A stretch of DNA of 64,000 nucleotides. Origin: Pyxicephalus adspersus. Its lineage: Eukaryota > Chordata > Amphibia > Anura > Pyxicephalidae. Positions 24,086 to 35,265 of the stretch are shown here, one piece after another (positions within the stretch are counted from its first letter, which is position 1; every line of letters begins with the position of its first letter). Position numbers and translations under genes: made by a program. The DNA is taken from the NCBI RefSeq assembly GCF_032062135.1, contig NC_092860.1, positions 122,972,064 to 123,036,063 on the forward strand, read 5' to 3'. The notes beneath the pieces are model-generated. The model worked only from the letters and a program-made list of their open reading frames with translations, was not told where the DNA came from and made no database searches.

Positions 24086-26147
24086 AGGTTTGCCTTTTGA
24101 CATATTAAAATATTTCCCACAGCACAACAAATACATTTCAACATCAAGAGAGGAGAGATGGACAAAGCAGAAAAAATACGAAAGAAAGATACAAGTACTG
24201 CCTACAGGGACTCAAAAGACAAAAGGTTATATTTTACCATAACCTATCTCTAGTAAAGGAAGAGGGGTATTATTAATGTATTTACAGGACAGGAGGAGTA
24301 GTACAATAGGATGGGGTATGGAATGGTTTCTTCTTCATATTAAAGAATATTTTTCTTAATATTGAAAAAAATAGCTTTTAAACGTGTTTGTGAAATCCTA
24401 ATAGAATTAGGTAGATCATTGAGACCAAAATTTTTATTTTATACATGACAAAAAAAAAGGAAAATTACCTGACATGTTTTTCCTGACAGCAACCAGCCAA
24501 TCCCATTTTGGAGAACCTATAGACGTAATATGCTCACCTGATCAGAAATGGAGAGATTTCGCTGTCATGAGACTGTGGTCTCCTTTGGAAGCCTCCACTT
24601 AGACAGATATGAGAAGTGACAGATTTAATTGACCATAAACTATTTTACAATTTCAGTTGTAAAAGTATATACATCATATACTCTCCAATTAAATGTATAT
24701 GCATCGACTGACAGTGGAGTAAGCTCCTTTCGCATTTTTCTATATACTTGTTAAAACTTTCTTCTGTATATTAACTAAAAAAAAAAGCTGTAATTATGGT
24801 ATTTATGGGGGAGGCAAGCATGGTAAGCAAGCATATTTATGATTCATGTTTAGAAAGAGGGCTTGTTATATTTCATCTCCAAGGTATTATATAGTGATTG
24901 ATCATAGATGAAAGCTCAAAATGAGATTTTTTTTTTAAAGAATAATCCCTGGGTAAGCATTATGCCAGTCTCTCACGGTGTTAATTACCTTTTCCTTATC
25001 CACATAACAGTGTTCAAACCATTGGGAACTCAGACCTGAAATGAACGTGGGAAGAGTACATACATTCCCATAGCTGAAGGAACCTGTTTTTTGAGCTCCA
25101 ACAGACAAACTGAGTTATTGGAGAATGTAAGAAAAGTAAGCCTCTCCTGAATGTGCATAAGGGCATTATTTTTTATAAATACTATTTGCATTATTTACTA
25201 TAAGCTAATAGGCAGGTAATGTATATTGTGTTTGTCTTATTGAATCATTTCATTGCTGTAGAACAGCTTAGATAGTATTCAGGATTATCCCAATGAATGA
25301 ACACTTGAATTATGTATGCTAACTACCTTTCATCAGGCATTAAGATTTGTTTGAACCTTATGGATGAGGTGTATTCTTCACACAAGGAGGTATGAATTCT
25401 TCATTTTACTCTAGCTGTATAGTCCCACAAATCCCCTGGGCACATAAGCCTCATTGTACTTTCAGCAGAGGAGGAAACCTCTCTTATTCTTCATAGGGTT
25501 CCTTTAATTGGCTAAATTACAGCTTCTTTCACCTCACTGCAGGGACCACAGGAAAAATCAATGCCAGCAAATTCTTCTCACCAGCAACACTGCGGCCTCA
25601 CTAGCCTTAAATGAAACACTATGAATAGTGCTTTCTATCCATAGTAATGTTTTTGTTATGAAAAGCTCCCAACACTGATGCCTTACTTCCAGGACCTATA
25701 GCAAAATTGTAACACATTCTACTAAGATGCTTTTCAACACTGTATATCTCACAGCTCACTGGCTGCAAAAGGGACAGGAACAATAGTTAATTGGCATTCA
25801 GACTGTTTGTTTGTTCAAAGACTAAAAAACTAAACTGCAAATGAGGTAAGATAAAAGAGCTGTTAATAACATTCACTTTATGTACAGTGAAAGTTATTCT
25901 ACGTCTAGGGAAATAGATATGTCACAGATTCTGCTGTGCGGACCCTGGTATCTGATATTTTTCATTATAGATTACTTACTGCAGTCTTTAATTTAAGGAT
26001 CGTTTTTGGGATTTTGATGCAGGAAGCTAGCTACATAGGATCCAGTATCTTCATATTCTAAAGGTAGCCATACAATTCCTTGATCCATCCTTGATTTCCA
26101 ATATTCCCTACTGTTGGGTATGTAATAGCCAGGGAGTCATTCTTTAA
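24086..26147. other. Gene-free stretch
   Basis: No exons or RNA genes recognised in this AT-rich region. Confidence 0.5.
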
Positions 26148-26573
26148 ACTTGCGTACACACGTGCAATAGTTGTCGTTGGAAACAAATGATCCACGACAG
26201 ATCATTCGATATTTGTTACTAAAAAAAGTTCAAAAACGACTGGTCAACGACGCTGAAAAAAGAGGAACCTCGCTGGAAACGAACGACCGTCCCGGTGGAT
26301 CTGATTGGGTGACCAACGGTCGCGATCTATTGTGTGTACGGTCCTTCAGTGATCGTCGATGGATCTGTGATACAGTTTCCTTTTTACACGTCACTTCCTG
26401 CATCGTTCAAACAATCGTATCTAGCGTGTGTACATTATTGGTGGAATATATTTGTATGATCGTATCGTTACAGTTTGTACAGAATTGTGCACAATAGGAT
26501 GGTTCAAAATAATCGTGCATAATCATTGATCGTTCATTTTCAAATGATAATTATTGCACGTGTGTACCTAGCC
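26148..26573. mobile_element. Harbinger-like MITE, copy 2 (longer)
   Basis: The ends are ACTTGCGTACACACGTGCAA and, reversed, GGCTAGGTACACACGTGCAA, matching the element at 23463. Flanks are TAA (left) and TGA (right), compatible with a one-base-decayed TWA duplication. The interior is rich in CpG (cgacgacgct, ggtcgcgatc, gatcgtcgat) in a CpG-poor neighbourhood, which suggests a relatively young insertion or lack of methylation-driven decay. A 108-codon open frame inside is not transposase-like. Confidence 0.65.
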
Positions 26574-27172
26574 TGAGAGACCATGTTGTTGGAAATGAAA
26601 ATAACAAATACAGTTAGGGCAAGAATAATTACCATATGGACTGTAAGGAGATGCAGATATCTGAAACACTGCAAATTCAAATGGCGTCTGCACTGCAGTG
26701 CCAAGGAGATAGCAGACTGTATTCTTTAACCTAAAAAAATCAAGTTGCTGACCTGGCTGTTCTGTATTGAGAGGTACTAGAAGATCAAAAAATTTGCAAA
26801 AAAGTGAAAAAAAATAAATAATTTGCAAACATTAGAGGTTACTTTAAAATTGTTTGAATTAACGTCATGTGTACTGGGATTGAAACTAAATGAACACTAA
26901 AGGGTGTATTTATAAATTAGTGCATCTGACATGCACTGAAATATTCCTGGTGGAAAATCTTCACTTTTTTTTTCTTCTCAACCACCAATCAGCATCAAAC
27001 CCTTCCCTGAAGTTATGCCTCTGGTTGGATACTGTGGATGATGATTTAATAATGAAGCAGATAATACCTGTTTAGTTTCATTGACTTGGTAAACTTGTGA
27101 ATACCTAGTAACCTACAATGAAAATTAAAAACATAGGATTTGTACTTCTACTTGCTAATAAAATTAACATAA
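26574..27172. other. Gene-free spacer
   Basis: No coding or repeat signal recognised. Confidence 0.45.

Positions 27173-27209
<37 letters not shown>
27173..27209. repeat. (TA)n microsatellite
   Basis: Uninterrupted TA dinucleotides of about 37 bp, directly abutting the hAT-like end at 27213. Confidence 0.9.
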
Positions 27210-27212
<3 letters not shown>

Positions 27213-27395
27213 CAGAGGTGCCCCCGCGTTTTTGGCTTGCGAGCTACTTTTAAAATGACCAAGTCAAAATGATCTACCACCAACGGTATTTGGACCTAAT
27301 AACTCCAGTGTGCAGTAGAGTTTATTTTGAAAGGTAGGGCTCCGCGATCTACTCGTGTTGCCTTTGTGATCTACCGGTAGATATTCATATATATT
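27213..27395 (+). mobile_element. hAT-like interspersed repeat
   Basis: Starts with cagaggtgcccccgcg, a typical hAT MITE terminus, and continues ttggcttgcgagctac, aaaatgatctaccacc and gatctaccggtagat. The matching far terminus (cacctctg) was not found, so the right end is uncertain and the copy is probably truncated. Confidence 0.5.
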
Positions 27396-28342
27396 ATATA
27401 AATGGTTTGTTTTCTGCTCACAATATCACCAGCAAATGCCTGAAAAAATGCATTAAAGGAAATTAAACATTCAGCAATGTACAAGTAACAGTGGTACAAG
27501 TCTGGACTGTTATTGAGGTGTTTGTTTAAATGACATTTGTGATCATATAGAAGGCACTTTATCTGAGCTGTACAGTATTTTAGTATCTATGTCAGTAGAT
27601 GCCCTCTTTCTAGTTAGCACATCACCATTGTCTGCCTGCAATAGAGCCCTATTATCAGTGTCCAGTGCCTGCAGGGTGACCTCTCCAGGCCTGCCCCATA
27701 CAGAGAAGTCAGAGGCTTGCTGTGCAATGACCTGAGCTCCTTCTCCAATGTGCAGAGGTGGAACTGATAGGACACGTGTCCACCCATCTCCTGCACACTG
27801 TCCTTCCACCCCCTGCTTGCACCATCTCTGAGCTTGCATGGACTCCAATCAACTCCTCACCCATGACAAGAGTGTCTTTCATGAGACAATTGTTCAGGTG
27901 GCAGTGATCCAAAAACTGTCTCCTTTTCTTCCTTTACTACATCCACACGCTCATCCATCCCACTCCTTGCTCTCACAATAACCAGCCAAAGAGAAAAAAA
28001 AACTTTTAATCACAATTAATAGATTCCAGTTTCCACCCACTTCTTGCAATGGACAACCAGCTGCTGGACTCTTCAATGGCAAGCTTAATTATGCTTTGTT
28101 ATGTAGAATACTTTAGATTTCTATGGGACTTTTGCCATGGACCAAGTCCCTGGGTACCAGGTCATTTGCATAGGCTAGACCTACAAACCACAAACCTAGA
28201 GCAGACTTTGCTTTTCTTCCCTCTCTGTGTTTGGCTCTATGGAGGTCTCACTAGTCCAATAATGCACAAATTACAGCAATTGCAAGAGAATCTAATAGAG
28301 TTTTAAAGCCATTTATTAGATTGAACTGCTTTTAATTTATAT
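27396..28342. other. Gene-free stretch
   Basis: Three overlapping minus-strand frames between 27543 and 27912 look coding by length only. They share no motif with a known protein and are mutually exclusive. Confidence 0.45.
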
Positions 28343-28392
28343 GGATTTATTCTGCTTTTAACAACTGGGATTTATTCTGCTTTTAACAACTG
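28343..28392 (+). repeat. Perfect 25-bp tandem duplication
   Basis: The unit beginning ggatttattctgctttt occurs twice with no mismatch, followed by the first seven bases of a third. It lacks decay, so it is a recent slippage or duplication event. Confidence 0.9.
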
Positions 28393-28479
28393 GGATTTAG
28401 ACTTAAGTGGAGGGGAAAGAGAAGAGAGTTTTTTTTTATTTGAATTAAGCCATTCATCAGTTTAAATATAAATCAAGTC

Positions 28480-29020
28480 TTCTAGCTGTGCTTTAAAATT
28501 GGAGTTTAATCATGCTGGTAATCAGAGGAAAGCGCTGCTAATTATTATTTGGATGAGACAGTAATATCTTCATGGGACTGGTGGCTCTGGTGATGAAAAT
28601 ATCTTTTCATGTTTTGACAGTTTAAATCTAGGACAGAGCCAGATCCAGCTCATAAAATTCTCATTGCATTGTTAATTGTGTGTTCAATGCAGATCTCTCT
28701 TCTTTTTGTCCAGTGCCTTACACCTGCAAAGCAGGGAGTAATTCCACCAATAAAAAAAAATCAACATATTCATTGCATGTCTTTTCCATGATGATATATT
28801 GTGAGCAGTGTGAGATGAAAAAGAGCTATTTATTCCCACCGTGAATGAGCCTGCATGGGACTGAAACTTCACCTGCCTCCTCAGTCAATTAGGAATGTAT
28901 CGAAAATTCTAGCAGAAAACGAGTTAAATTAAGCGTTAGCTAATTTCCTTGTGTCCCTCCTACATAATCCCCCCTTTTGAGGCTGGCCCAGAAATTACCA
29001 CATGTTGCATGGTTCAAATA
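28480..29020. promoter_or_regulatory. Candidate conserved noncoding region, GSX2 downstream
   Basis: Repeat-free sequence with mixed composition and several homeodomain-type TAAT cores (gctgctaattattattt, gtcaattagg, gcgttagctaatttcc). Nothing here is translated convincingly. The call rests on composition and location in a developmental-gene desert; conservation was not tested. Confidence 0.25.
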
Positions 29021-30399
29021 GAGCCTAATGAAACAGTGACTAAATGCTTCTCTGCAACCCACAGGCCGCTCAGCCTTCAAAGCCTGGAGCTGCAGCAGTT
29101 GGGGGTCCAAGCTTCAGAAATGCTAGCCCTTGGCAAGGAAATCACTACTCTAACTTATCATTCTGAGCCCTGGGCCCTCTGCACCATAGAAAGTGGCAAG
29201 GTCATTCTTACTGTTATGCTGGTGAAAAATTAGAAGAATCAGACTACTATAAAGATCCATATTAGCAGAGTCTGGTAAATTCTATTTTTTATTTTGCATT
29301 CAAGCCTGTGAAGCTGCAATATAAACTGGAGTTGGGCAGTTAATAGTGTGAATCTGTGTTCGCTATAATTACCCAAGAAAAATAGAAAAAAATGATTTTG
29401 CTAGCACCCCATCGGTTAATCTAAGCTTTATCCTCAATTTATGTTAATTGATTTTGTGAACACTTTTCTAAACCCTTAGTAAATTAACGCAAGAATAGAA
29501 AGTAGCAGGTGCCATCCCTATCTAGTGGTTCAGATTCACAGCTGCCCATGTCACCTCTCCACCAACATTTTTTAGTGGACAATCAATTGACATTTTCTCC
29601 TTTATACAAAGAGAAAGGAGATGACCTAAGAAGCAAAAAAGTGAGATCAAGTAGTAGGATCATCTGCCTGGCTCGGTAGTGTGAGCAAAGAATAAAAATC
29701 ACCAGACCCCCTGAACACAATTCCAAGTCCTGTGGGTGTTTTAAATGTATGTTTAGCTGTTTGGCATTCTACTTTCAACAGATAACCCCTTTGCATCTAA
29801 CAAACACCTTTTTTTTCTTGAGTATTCAGTATTCATTTAATTTTTTAGCAAAAAGAACACTTTATGGTGGATTTCATTCTCTGCACCATTGGTAAGCCGA
29901 GAGAAGTGTGGAGAAGTATTGGAGAAGTGTGGAGACTGGCATTGCTGTCTTCATAAAATGCCAGTTGTCTGGTTGTTATGTTTGCAAAAGCTATACTACT
30001 GAATCTCAAATATAGAATGCAAAGAAAGTCAGAACATTCAGTATGATTTATCTGTGCGCAGTGAGATTGGACTTTATTAAAAAGTCAGACACATTATTAG
30101 TTCAGTTTCAAGATTTATTGTTATTTGATAAAATGATAAACCAGAACATAAGACTCCCACCTTCCTCAACTAGTAGAGATGATCTTAAAAAAAAAGTATT
30201 TCTGCCATGAGATGCCATGTTGTACCATTGAGAAGCCAAGTATTGGAGTTTGTTTGGATTGCAGGTATTCCTTCCAAGGTGCAAGGAAAAAGTCGGTATT
30301 CTAGTTCCCAGTCATTGACAAATAATTAAAGCAAGATTTAACATAGCAGGCAAGAACTTAGTTTTATAGAAGAGGAGGTCAGCAGTTCCAAGCTCTGTG
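29021..30399. other. Gene-free stretch
   Basis: A 94-codon open frame spans 28949-29233 without a recognisable domain. No repeats recognised. Confidence 0.45.
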
Positions 30400-30610
30400 T
30401 TTCCAGATTTCCTTTAACTTCAAGCTTTTACAGGCCGATATTGTCATTGCTTCATTAATTTGCAAGAAATTAGTTAGCAAGGCAGCCAACAGACTTCCCA
30501 TCATTCTGATACAGTTATAGAGCTATTAAAGCCAGGTTGTCATAGCATTGAAGGGATTAGAGGGCTGGATACTTGTTATCCACTGTGAACAGCCCATTGA
30601 CAGCCTGGAA
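30400..30610. promoter_or_regulatory. Candidate conserved noncoding region
   Basis: A repeat-free segment with closely spaced homeodomain cores (cttcattaatttgc, aaattagttagc) and an Otx/Pitx-type ggattag (agggattagagg). It lies about 3 kb beyond the GSX2 stop codon. No conservation test was possible. Confidence 0.25.
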
Positions 30611-31304
30611 TCTTGTGGACTTCTAAGAAAGTTCTGGCAGGATTATACTCTGTGCTGAGGTTCACACTTACATCGAAAGGAGAGTTCAACTGGAGCATGT
30701 CAAGCATATGCTATGTAAAAGGTATACATCTGGGAAAAAACTGTGACTGTACAGACTTTTACAAAGGGGACCAGTCATTTAAATATTCCCAGAGTATAAG
30801 TACAATGCAGCAAAGAAACAACAGAGCAAGTATTCATGTAATGAAGAGATTTACCCTGCATCCATTGTAGGCTGTCCTCTATAGCAAGCTGTTCTTTTCA
30901 CCATGACCATTGACTACACAGGTAGAGCCAGAAGAGGGATTAATATCATTAATACTATTCGGAAGAGTGCTGTGGAATGCCCACCAACACTCTGTTCAAT
31001 GGACATTACTAAGAAAATATACTTGACTTACATTTATACCAGGCTAATTAGTGATGGTGGTGCTCCAGAAACCTATGCCAGGGATCACAGAGGAAAAGAA
31101 ATCAAACTGATCTGTAGTCTCACAATCCATAGGCCACTGCACTGTTCCCAGGAGCTCACACTCCAATACAGCTGTGAATTAAGGACCAAAAATCATGCAG
31201 ACAGAAGAGAGATTTAGGACTGTATTTCCAAATCTACAGTAAAACAATGAAAGAAATTTGGTACCTGATTGATGTTGAAATAGACCATAATCTTGTCTTT
31301 ATAA

Positions 31305-31307
<3 letters not shown>
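30611..31307. other. Gene-free stretch
   Basis: Open frames at 30613-30870 and 30903-31217 have no recognisable domain and no splice support. Confidence 0.45.
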
Positions 31308-31342
<35 letters not shown>

Positions 31343-31354
31343 TATATATATATT
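31308..31354. repeat. (TA)n microsatellite
   Basis: TA dinucleotides with a single GA interruption. Confidence 0.9.
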
Positions 31355-32364
31355 CACAATGAGTTTATTTAAATTTTAATAATATTTCATATATTTAAAT
31401 AGTGCCACATAAAAGAGTAAACAAGCCATACCAATTCTTGCTCACAAACATATGAAACATATTTGTATTAGGAACAATGTATCTAAAAGCCTGTACTTCT
31501 CACAACATCTGCTATATTTATTTAACCAAATTAGGATATGAATAAACTACATTTAGCTTTAGGACCACCATCCTCTTCTTTTACAAGGAATCAATATTCT
31601 AGTGCAATACACAATAGGAATAATTTACTGAAGTAGTATTACTTAATGTTCTTTTGGGATAGTTATCCAAACTTGTGCAAAATCAATCTGTATGTTACGT
31701 TATATATTAAAAAAAAATTGAAGTAACCACAAGTTTATTGTATTGACTAATATAAATAGATAGTAATTTATAATCATTTAGTAAATCAACTCAAATGTGT
31801 ATAGCAGCAATAATACCAGTCTCCTATGCCCCTGGAACAATAATTAATATAATGTTTTTTCTAGGCTGTAATCACATTTTTTGTAAACTGTAACATTTTC
31901 CTAAAATTTTCATGCAATAATTATATTTTTTTTGTAATTGATATTGCATAGGATATTATTGTATTGATCAAGTTTTACTTTTACATTTAAAGCATAAAGA
32001 ACAGACTCTTGTGACTAATTGTAACTTTTTCCTGTTCTAATTATTTATTTAATAATACTGGCAATAGTTGTGTCATTTTGTTAATATTATATTTTAGAGA
32101 ATAATTTGTACAACTAGGAAGGCTGATCCTAATTGTTCCCCTATAATAACGATTAGTTTTTAAGAAATACCCCTTGTTGCTAAAACCTGCAGAAAATGTT
32201 CCCTCCAAATACACAATATAAATGCGATGTGCTGCCAGCAAGATCATTTCCTGCCCTGTCTGGGCTGTCTTTGTGGCATTCTCCTGAACCTTGCCCTCTG
32301 CTAGAAAAGGGCTATTGCTAGCAGTGCTCAGACCTATTCATATCAATGACTGTCTGAAATAGTC
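31355..32364. other. Gene-free, very AT-rich stretch
   Basis: Extremely AT-rich up to about 32200, then more balanced composition towards the hairpin at 32366. No gene recognised. Confidence 0.45.
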
Positions 32365-32365
32365 G

Positions 32366-32437
32366 GCATGGTCAGAGTGCCATAGAGATAGTGAGAAGCA
32401 CTTCTGTCTTCCTTACATCTCTGCTGCCTGACCATGC
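32366..32437 (+). ncRNA. Candidate pre-miRNA-like hairpin
   Basis: Manual folding of 32366-32437 gives a perfect 10-bp outer stem (gcatggtcag with ctgaccatgc), a small internal loop, then paired blocks 384-389/417-422, 391-395/412-416 and 396-398/408-410, and a 9-base terminal loop at 399-407. Total length is 72 bases, within the size range of animal pre-miRNAs. Two G-T pairs favour the plus-strand transcript over its complement. I do not recognise either arm as a known miRNA. It could also be chance or a remnant of a palindromic transposon. Confidence 0.25.
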
Positions 32438-32517
32438 TGCATCCCCACATTTATACATTTATCTTCATTAGAATGAATTCACTCACCATCATAGTGTGAA
32501 TATTGCTTATACTAATT

Positions 32518-32563
32518 TGTACGGACACACTGTAGATGATAGCGCTATATAATTTATATTGAT
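32518..32563 (+). mobile_element. Degenerate SINE/LINE tail
   Basis: gatgatagcgctatataatt resembles the SINE tail end (aatatgatagcgctatataa). Too short to assign further. Confidence 0.35.
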
Positions 32564-32581
32564 AAAGGTCAATTGACCTTT
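32564..32581. repeat. 18-bp perfect palindrome with inverted AGGTCA half-sites
   Basis: AAAGGTCAATTGACCTTT reads the same on both strands. It contains two AGGTCA nuclear-receptor half-sites as an inverted repeat with a 2-bp spacer. Function is not shown. Confidence 0.6.
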
Positions 32582-32587
32582 TAAAGA

Positions 32588-32665
32588 TTTTTTCCTTTTC
32601 AGTATTTAAAGTATTTTCCTTTTCAGGAAATACTTATTGTTTTAAGTATTTTCCTTTTCAGTATA
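32588..32665 (+). repeat. Three-unit tandem repeat of a ttttccttttcagtat motif
   Basis: The motif ttttccttttcag occurs three times in about 78 bp, with aagtatt before two of the units. The units resemble a splice-acceptor polypyrimidine tract but no exon follows. Confidence 0.75.
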
Positions 32666-33429
32666 TAAAACTTTTGCAAAGTGCAGTAACTCTTAGCTAC
32701 CAACCTGAATTCTCCTCTCAATGATCTAACTTCATATAACCATTCTGTGGATGCAATGGGATACACCACTGATTTAATAATACAGATGAGAATCATTGCA
32801 CTATAAATTGTGTGAATATTTATTGCAATGATCCATTCTTTATAGATAAACAGATGACATTAGGAAATTACTTTCCACATGACTGGATAACTGAAATGTA
32901 ACTTGTTGGAAGATCCTCAATCTTCTAGTAAAACAGTCCCATTATCACTGCTGGAAAGTTTGTTTTACTACTTTATATATTCGCCATGCGCTTATCCTTG
33001 AATAGCCGGTAAATGTAAGGTCATATTGGTTCCTTTGATCATAGAGATTTACTAAAGTTTCTGTCAAAAATAGCCTGTTGCATGCAAATATATACCAAGA
33101 AAAATAATAATTTGATCTAAAAGAATACAACCAGAAAAATCATAAATGTATTTAAAGAAGTGTAAAGGTGCTTAGAAATCTCAGTCTGCTGCGATCAAAG
33201 GAACAAACAGATGAAAGGTATTCCTGTGTTACCAGGGCATCATCAAGGTTCTTTGCACTTTTTCTGTAAATAAGACCCCATTATATCAGAATTTGTGATT
33301 TTCCCAAAGCATTTACTGTGATTTATCGGATTTACTATTAAATATTCAATGTTAATAATTTCAGTTAAAAATAGATTAGTTTATTTCCCCAATAAAATGG
33401 TAAAATCAAACACATTTGGTCGACATTTT

Positions 33430-33435
33430 TTTATT
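33430..33435 (-). terminator. GSX2: Likely GSX2 polyadenylation signal (AATAAA)
   Basis: AATAAA on the minus strand lies 327 bp beyond the GSX2 stop codon. A second AATAAA at 33380-33385 is an alternative. The 3' UTR would then be roughly 33410-33761. Confidence 0.5.
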
Positions 33436-33761
33436 TAAATAAATATAAATATACTGCCGTTTTGTATAAAACTACCCCCATGCAGGTGAGTTGTGAACAC
33501 AGGTATAGAGAGGAAACTATTTACAAGCTTTTACATAATATCTACAGATCGAGCTTAGATGGCTGCTTGGAACAGAGCACACACATGGACGATCAGATCT
33601 GATTCTCATCATATTCTATGCTCCCAATGTCTAGCAATCTGAGACTTCCCAGAACTGAAAGTCTTTTAGTTTGGCTGCTGGTACTTGAAGTTCCATCATA
33701 GCCCTTGGAGTCCAACCTCTTGTCAGAATACTGCAAGACAGTCTGTAGACCAGCAGGTCTT
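33436..33761 (-). other. GSX2: GSX2 3' untranslated region (inferred)
   Basis: Non-coding sequence between the GSX2 stop codon at 33762-33764 and the first AATAAA. The exact end is inferred from the poly(A) signal. A short minus-strand open frame here overlaps the end of exon 2 in another frame and is not coding. Confidence 0.5.
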
Positions 33762-34102
33762 CTATAAAGGTGAGATGTCCTTGTCCTCGGTGGTAGATGC
33801 TGGAGATAGAGAAGCTTCATCTTCTGAGCCAGGGTAATGTGTTTGGCCACTGGCACATTTACAGCCCCCATGGCTGCTCCTCTGAGCTCCCTTGTTCTCT
33901 TTCTTGTGTTTCACTCTTCTGTTCTGGAACCAGATTTTCACCTGTTTCTCAGACAGGTTCAGGTAGGTAGCGATCTCAATTCTCCTTAGTCTAGACAGGT
34001 ACATATTGGAGGAGAATTCCCTCTCCAGCTCCAAGAGTTGGGTGCTGGTAAATGCTGTCCTCATCCTCTTCCCATTCTGGATCTGTCCAGTCTCTGCACC
34101 TC
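33762..34102 (-). CDS. GSX2: GSX2 coding exon 2: homeodomain and C-terminus
   Basis: This exon encodes residues 132 (completed) to 244 of GS homeobox 2, a nuclear DNA-binding factor that patterns the ventral forebrain (lateral ganglionic eminence) and dorsoventral neural tube. The splice acceptor is a tttcctgtttag on the minus strand, ending at 34103. Joined to exon 1 in phase 1 it reads ...[19 protein letters not shown]. The homeodomain occupies residues 142-201 (plus-strand 34073-33894) with the expected F8, L16, F20, W48, F49, Q50, N51 and R53, so DNA binding should be intact. The C-terminus ([21 protein letters not shown] region) closely follows mammalian GSX2 as I remember it and separates it from GSX1. 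Stop codon TAG at 33762-33764. The long frame upstream of 34102 is intron read-through, not protein. Confidence 0.96.
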
Positions 34103-34527
34103 CTAAACAGGAAAGATCAAAAGTATATAATATATCAAATAAATAACCGATATGCATATATATATAGCTGAACATAGGCTAAACGTGGTAAATGTGTTTT
34201 TCTAAAAAAAAAATCAAAACGACTTCTTTGGGTATTTCATATATCTGCAGATTTGACTCACATCTACCAATCTATGATGGGGATGAACTCAAAAACACTT
34301 GCAGAGTTCAGGAAGTGTGCAGGCACCATGCAAAAGGCAGAAGTATGATTACAATTTCTTAATATAATGTCACTTATTTAAGGATAAAGAAGACACATGG
34401 GTGTTTATTTACGTTATTTTATTTACTTAAGCTCAGTGAAGTTTCACCCCAATCATCAACTCAGAAGTAGGCTGTCATTTTAAATCCCCCATGCACATAC
34501 CAGAACAGTCGAAACAAATATTATCAA

Positions 34528-34557
34528 TCTATCTATCTATCTATGTATCTATATATG

Positions 34558-34600
<43 letters not shown>

Positions 34601-34617
34601 ATCTATCTATCTATCAT
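34528..34617. repeat. (ATCT)n microsatellite in GSX2 intron
   Basis: Long run of ATCT tetranucleotides with a few TATG interruptions; likely length-polymorphic. Confidence 0.9.
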
Positions 34618-34713
34618 CTATTTAAATATAGTATATATAATATTGACATTTATTTATATATACCATGACACACACACATATATACCCAAATTCCTGTTTT
34701 CAGGGTCAATGGT

Positions 34714-34720
<7 letters not shown>

Positions 34721-34748
<28 letters not shown>
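34721..34748. repeat. (TA)n microsatellite in GSX2 intron
   Basis: About 14 TA dinucleotides, ending in cacatgtgtg. Confidence 0.85.
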
Positions 34749-34753
<5 letters not shown>

Positions 34754-35265
34754 GTGTGTATCATGGTTATGGGTTATTCTTACAAGTTATTTAACCAATT
34801 GTAGGCTACAAGTGACAGTATTCTTTTATAGCACAAATTTACAGTCATCCATCAGTCAATCGATTACAAGCAAAAGTCTTATATTTTCTAACCTGTTTTT
34901 AATCCCATAATTGCCTTGTAATTAATATTCTTTATGAACTTGTGTTGTTTACAAGAGCCAGTATCCACAGTTAATCACTATAATAAATGTCAAAATCAGC
35001 ACATTCTGGAGGATGCTCTTTAAAGGGTTAAGCCAATGGCATAATCCACTGTTCACATGCCCCATAGGAGAATACAGATTATTCCCCATCAATGATCCCT
35101 ACAGCAATTTAGCAGCATTTATTAAGGAGAATTTGTGCACTTGTTTTCTAAACACCCTTCTGCCTGGGTAGTCTTGTTTCATGCAGTCCAGCACATGTCA
35201 CATTGATACTTATGCCCAGAAATAGCCCAGAGCTGGAGTTGGAAAGTGTTAAATGTCTGTCTTAC

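Larger units (their letters stand above)
34103..35265 (-). other. GSX2: GSX2 intron (phase 1, 1,163 bp)
   Basis: Bounded by a GTAAG donor (minus strand, from 35265) and a polypyrimidine-AG acceptor (ending at 34103). It holds an ATCT microsatellite at 34528-34617 and a TA microsatellite near 34721-34748. The single intron between the N-terminal region and the homeodomain exon is the usual GSX gene structure. Confidence 0.9.

Noticed and set aside
26171..26497. 108-codon open frame
   Set aside because: Inside the longer Harbinger-like MITE; no transposase or Myb-like motif is visible.
27543..27912. Three overlapping minus-strand frames
   Set aside because: Mutually exclusive frames without known domains; not compatible with a single exon.
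1..33400. PDGFRA exons
   Set aside because: Expected beyond GSX2 from mammalian synteny, but no kinase or immunoglobulin-domain coding sequence was recognised in this part.
34103..34175. Extension of the homeodomain frame upstream of the splice acceptor
   Set aside because: The frame continues into the intron by chance; the acceptor at 34103 and joining in phase to exon 1 give the conserved GSX2 sequence.
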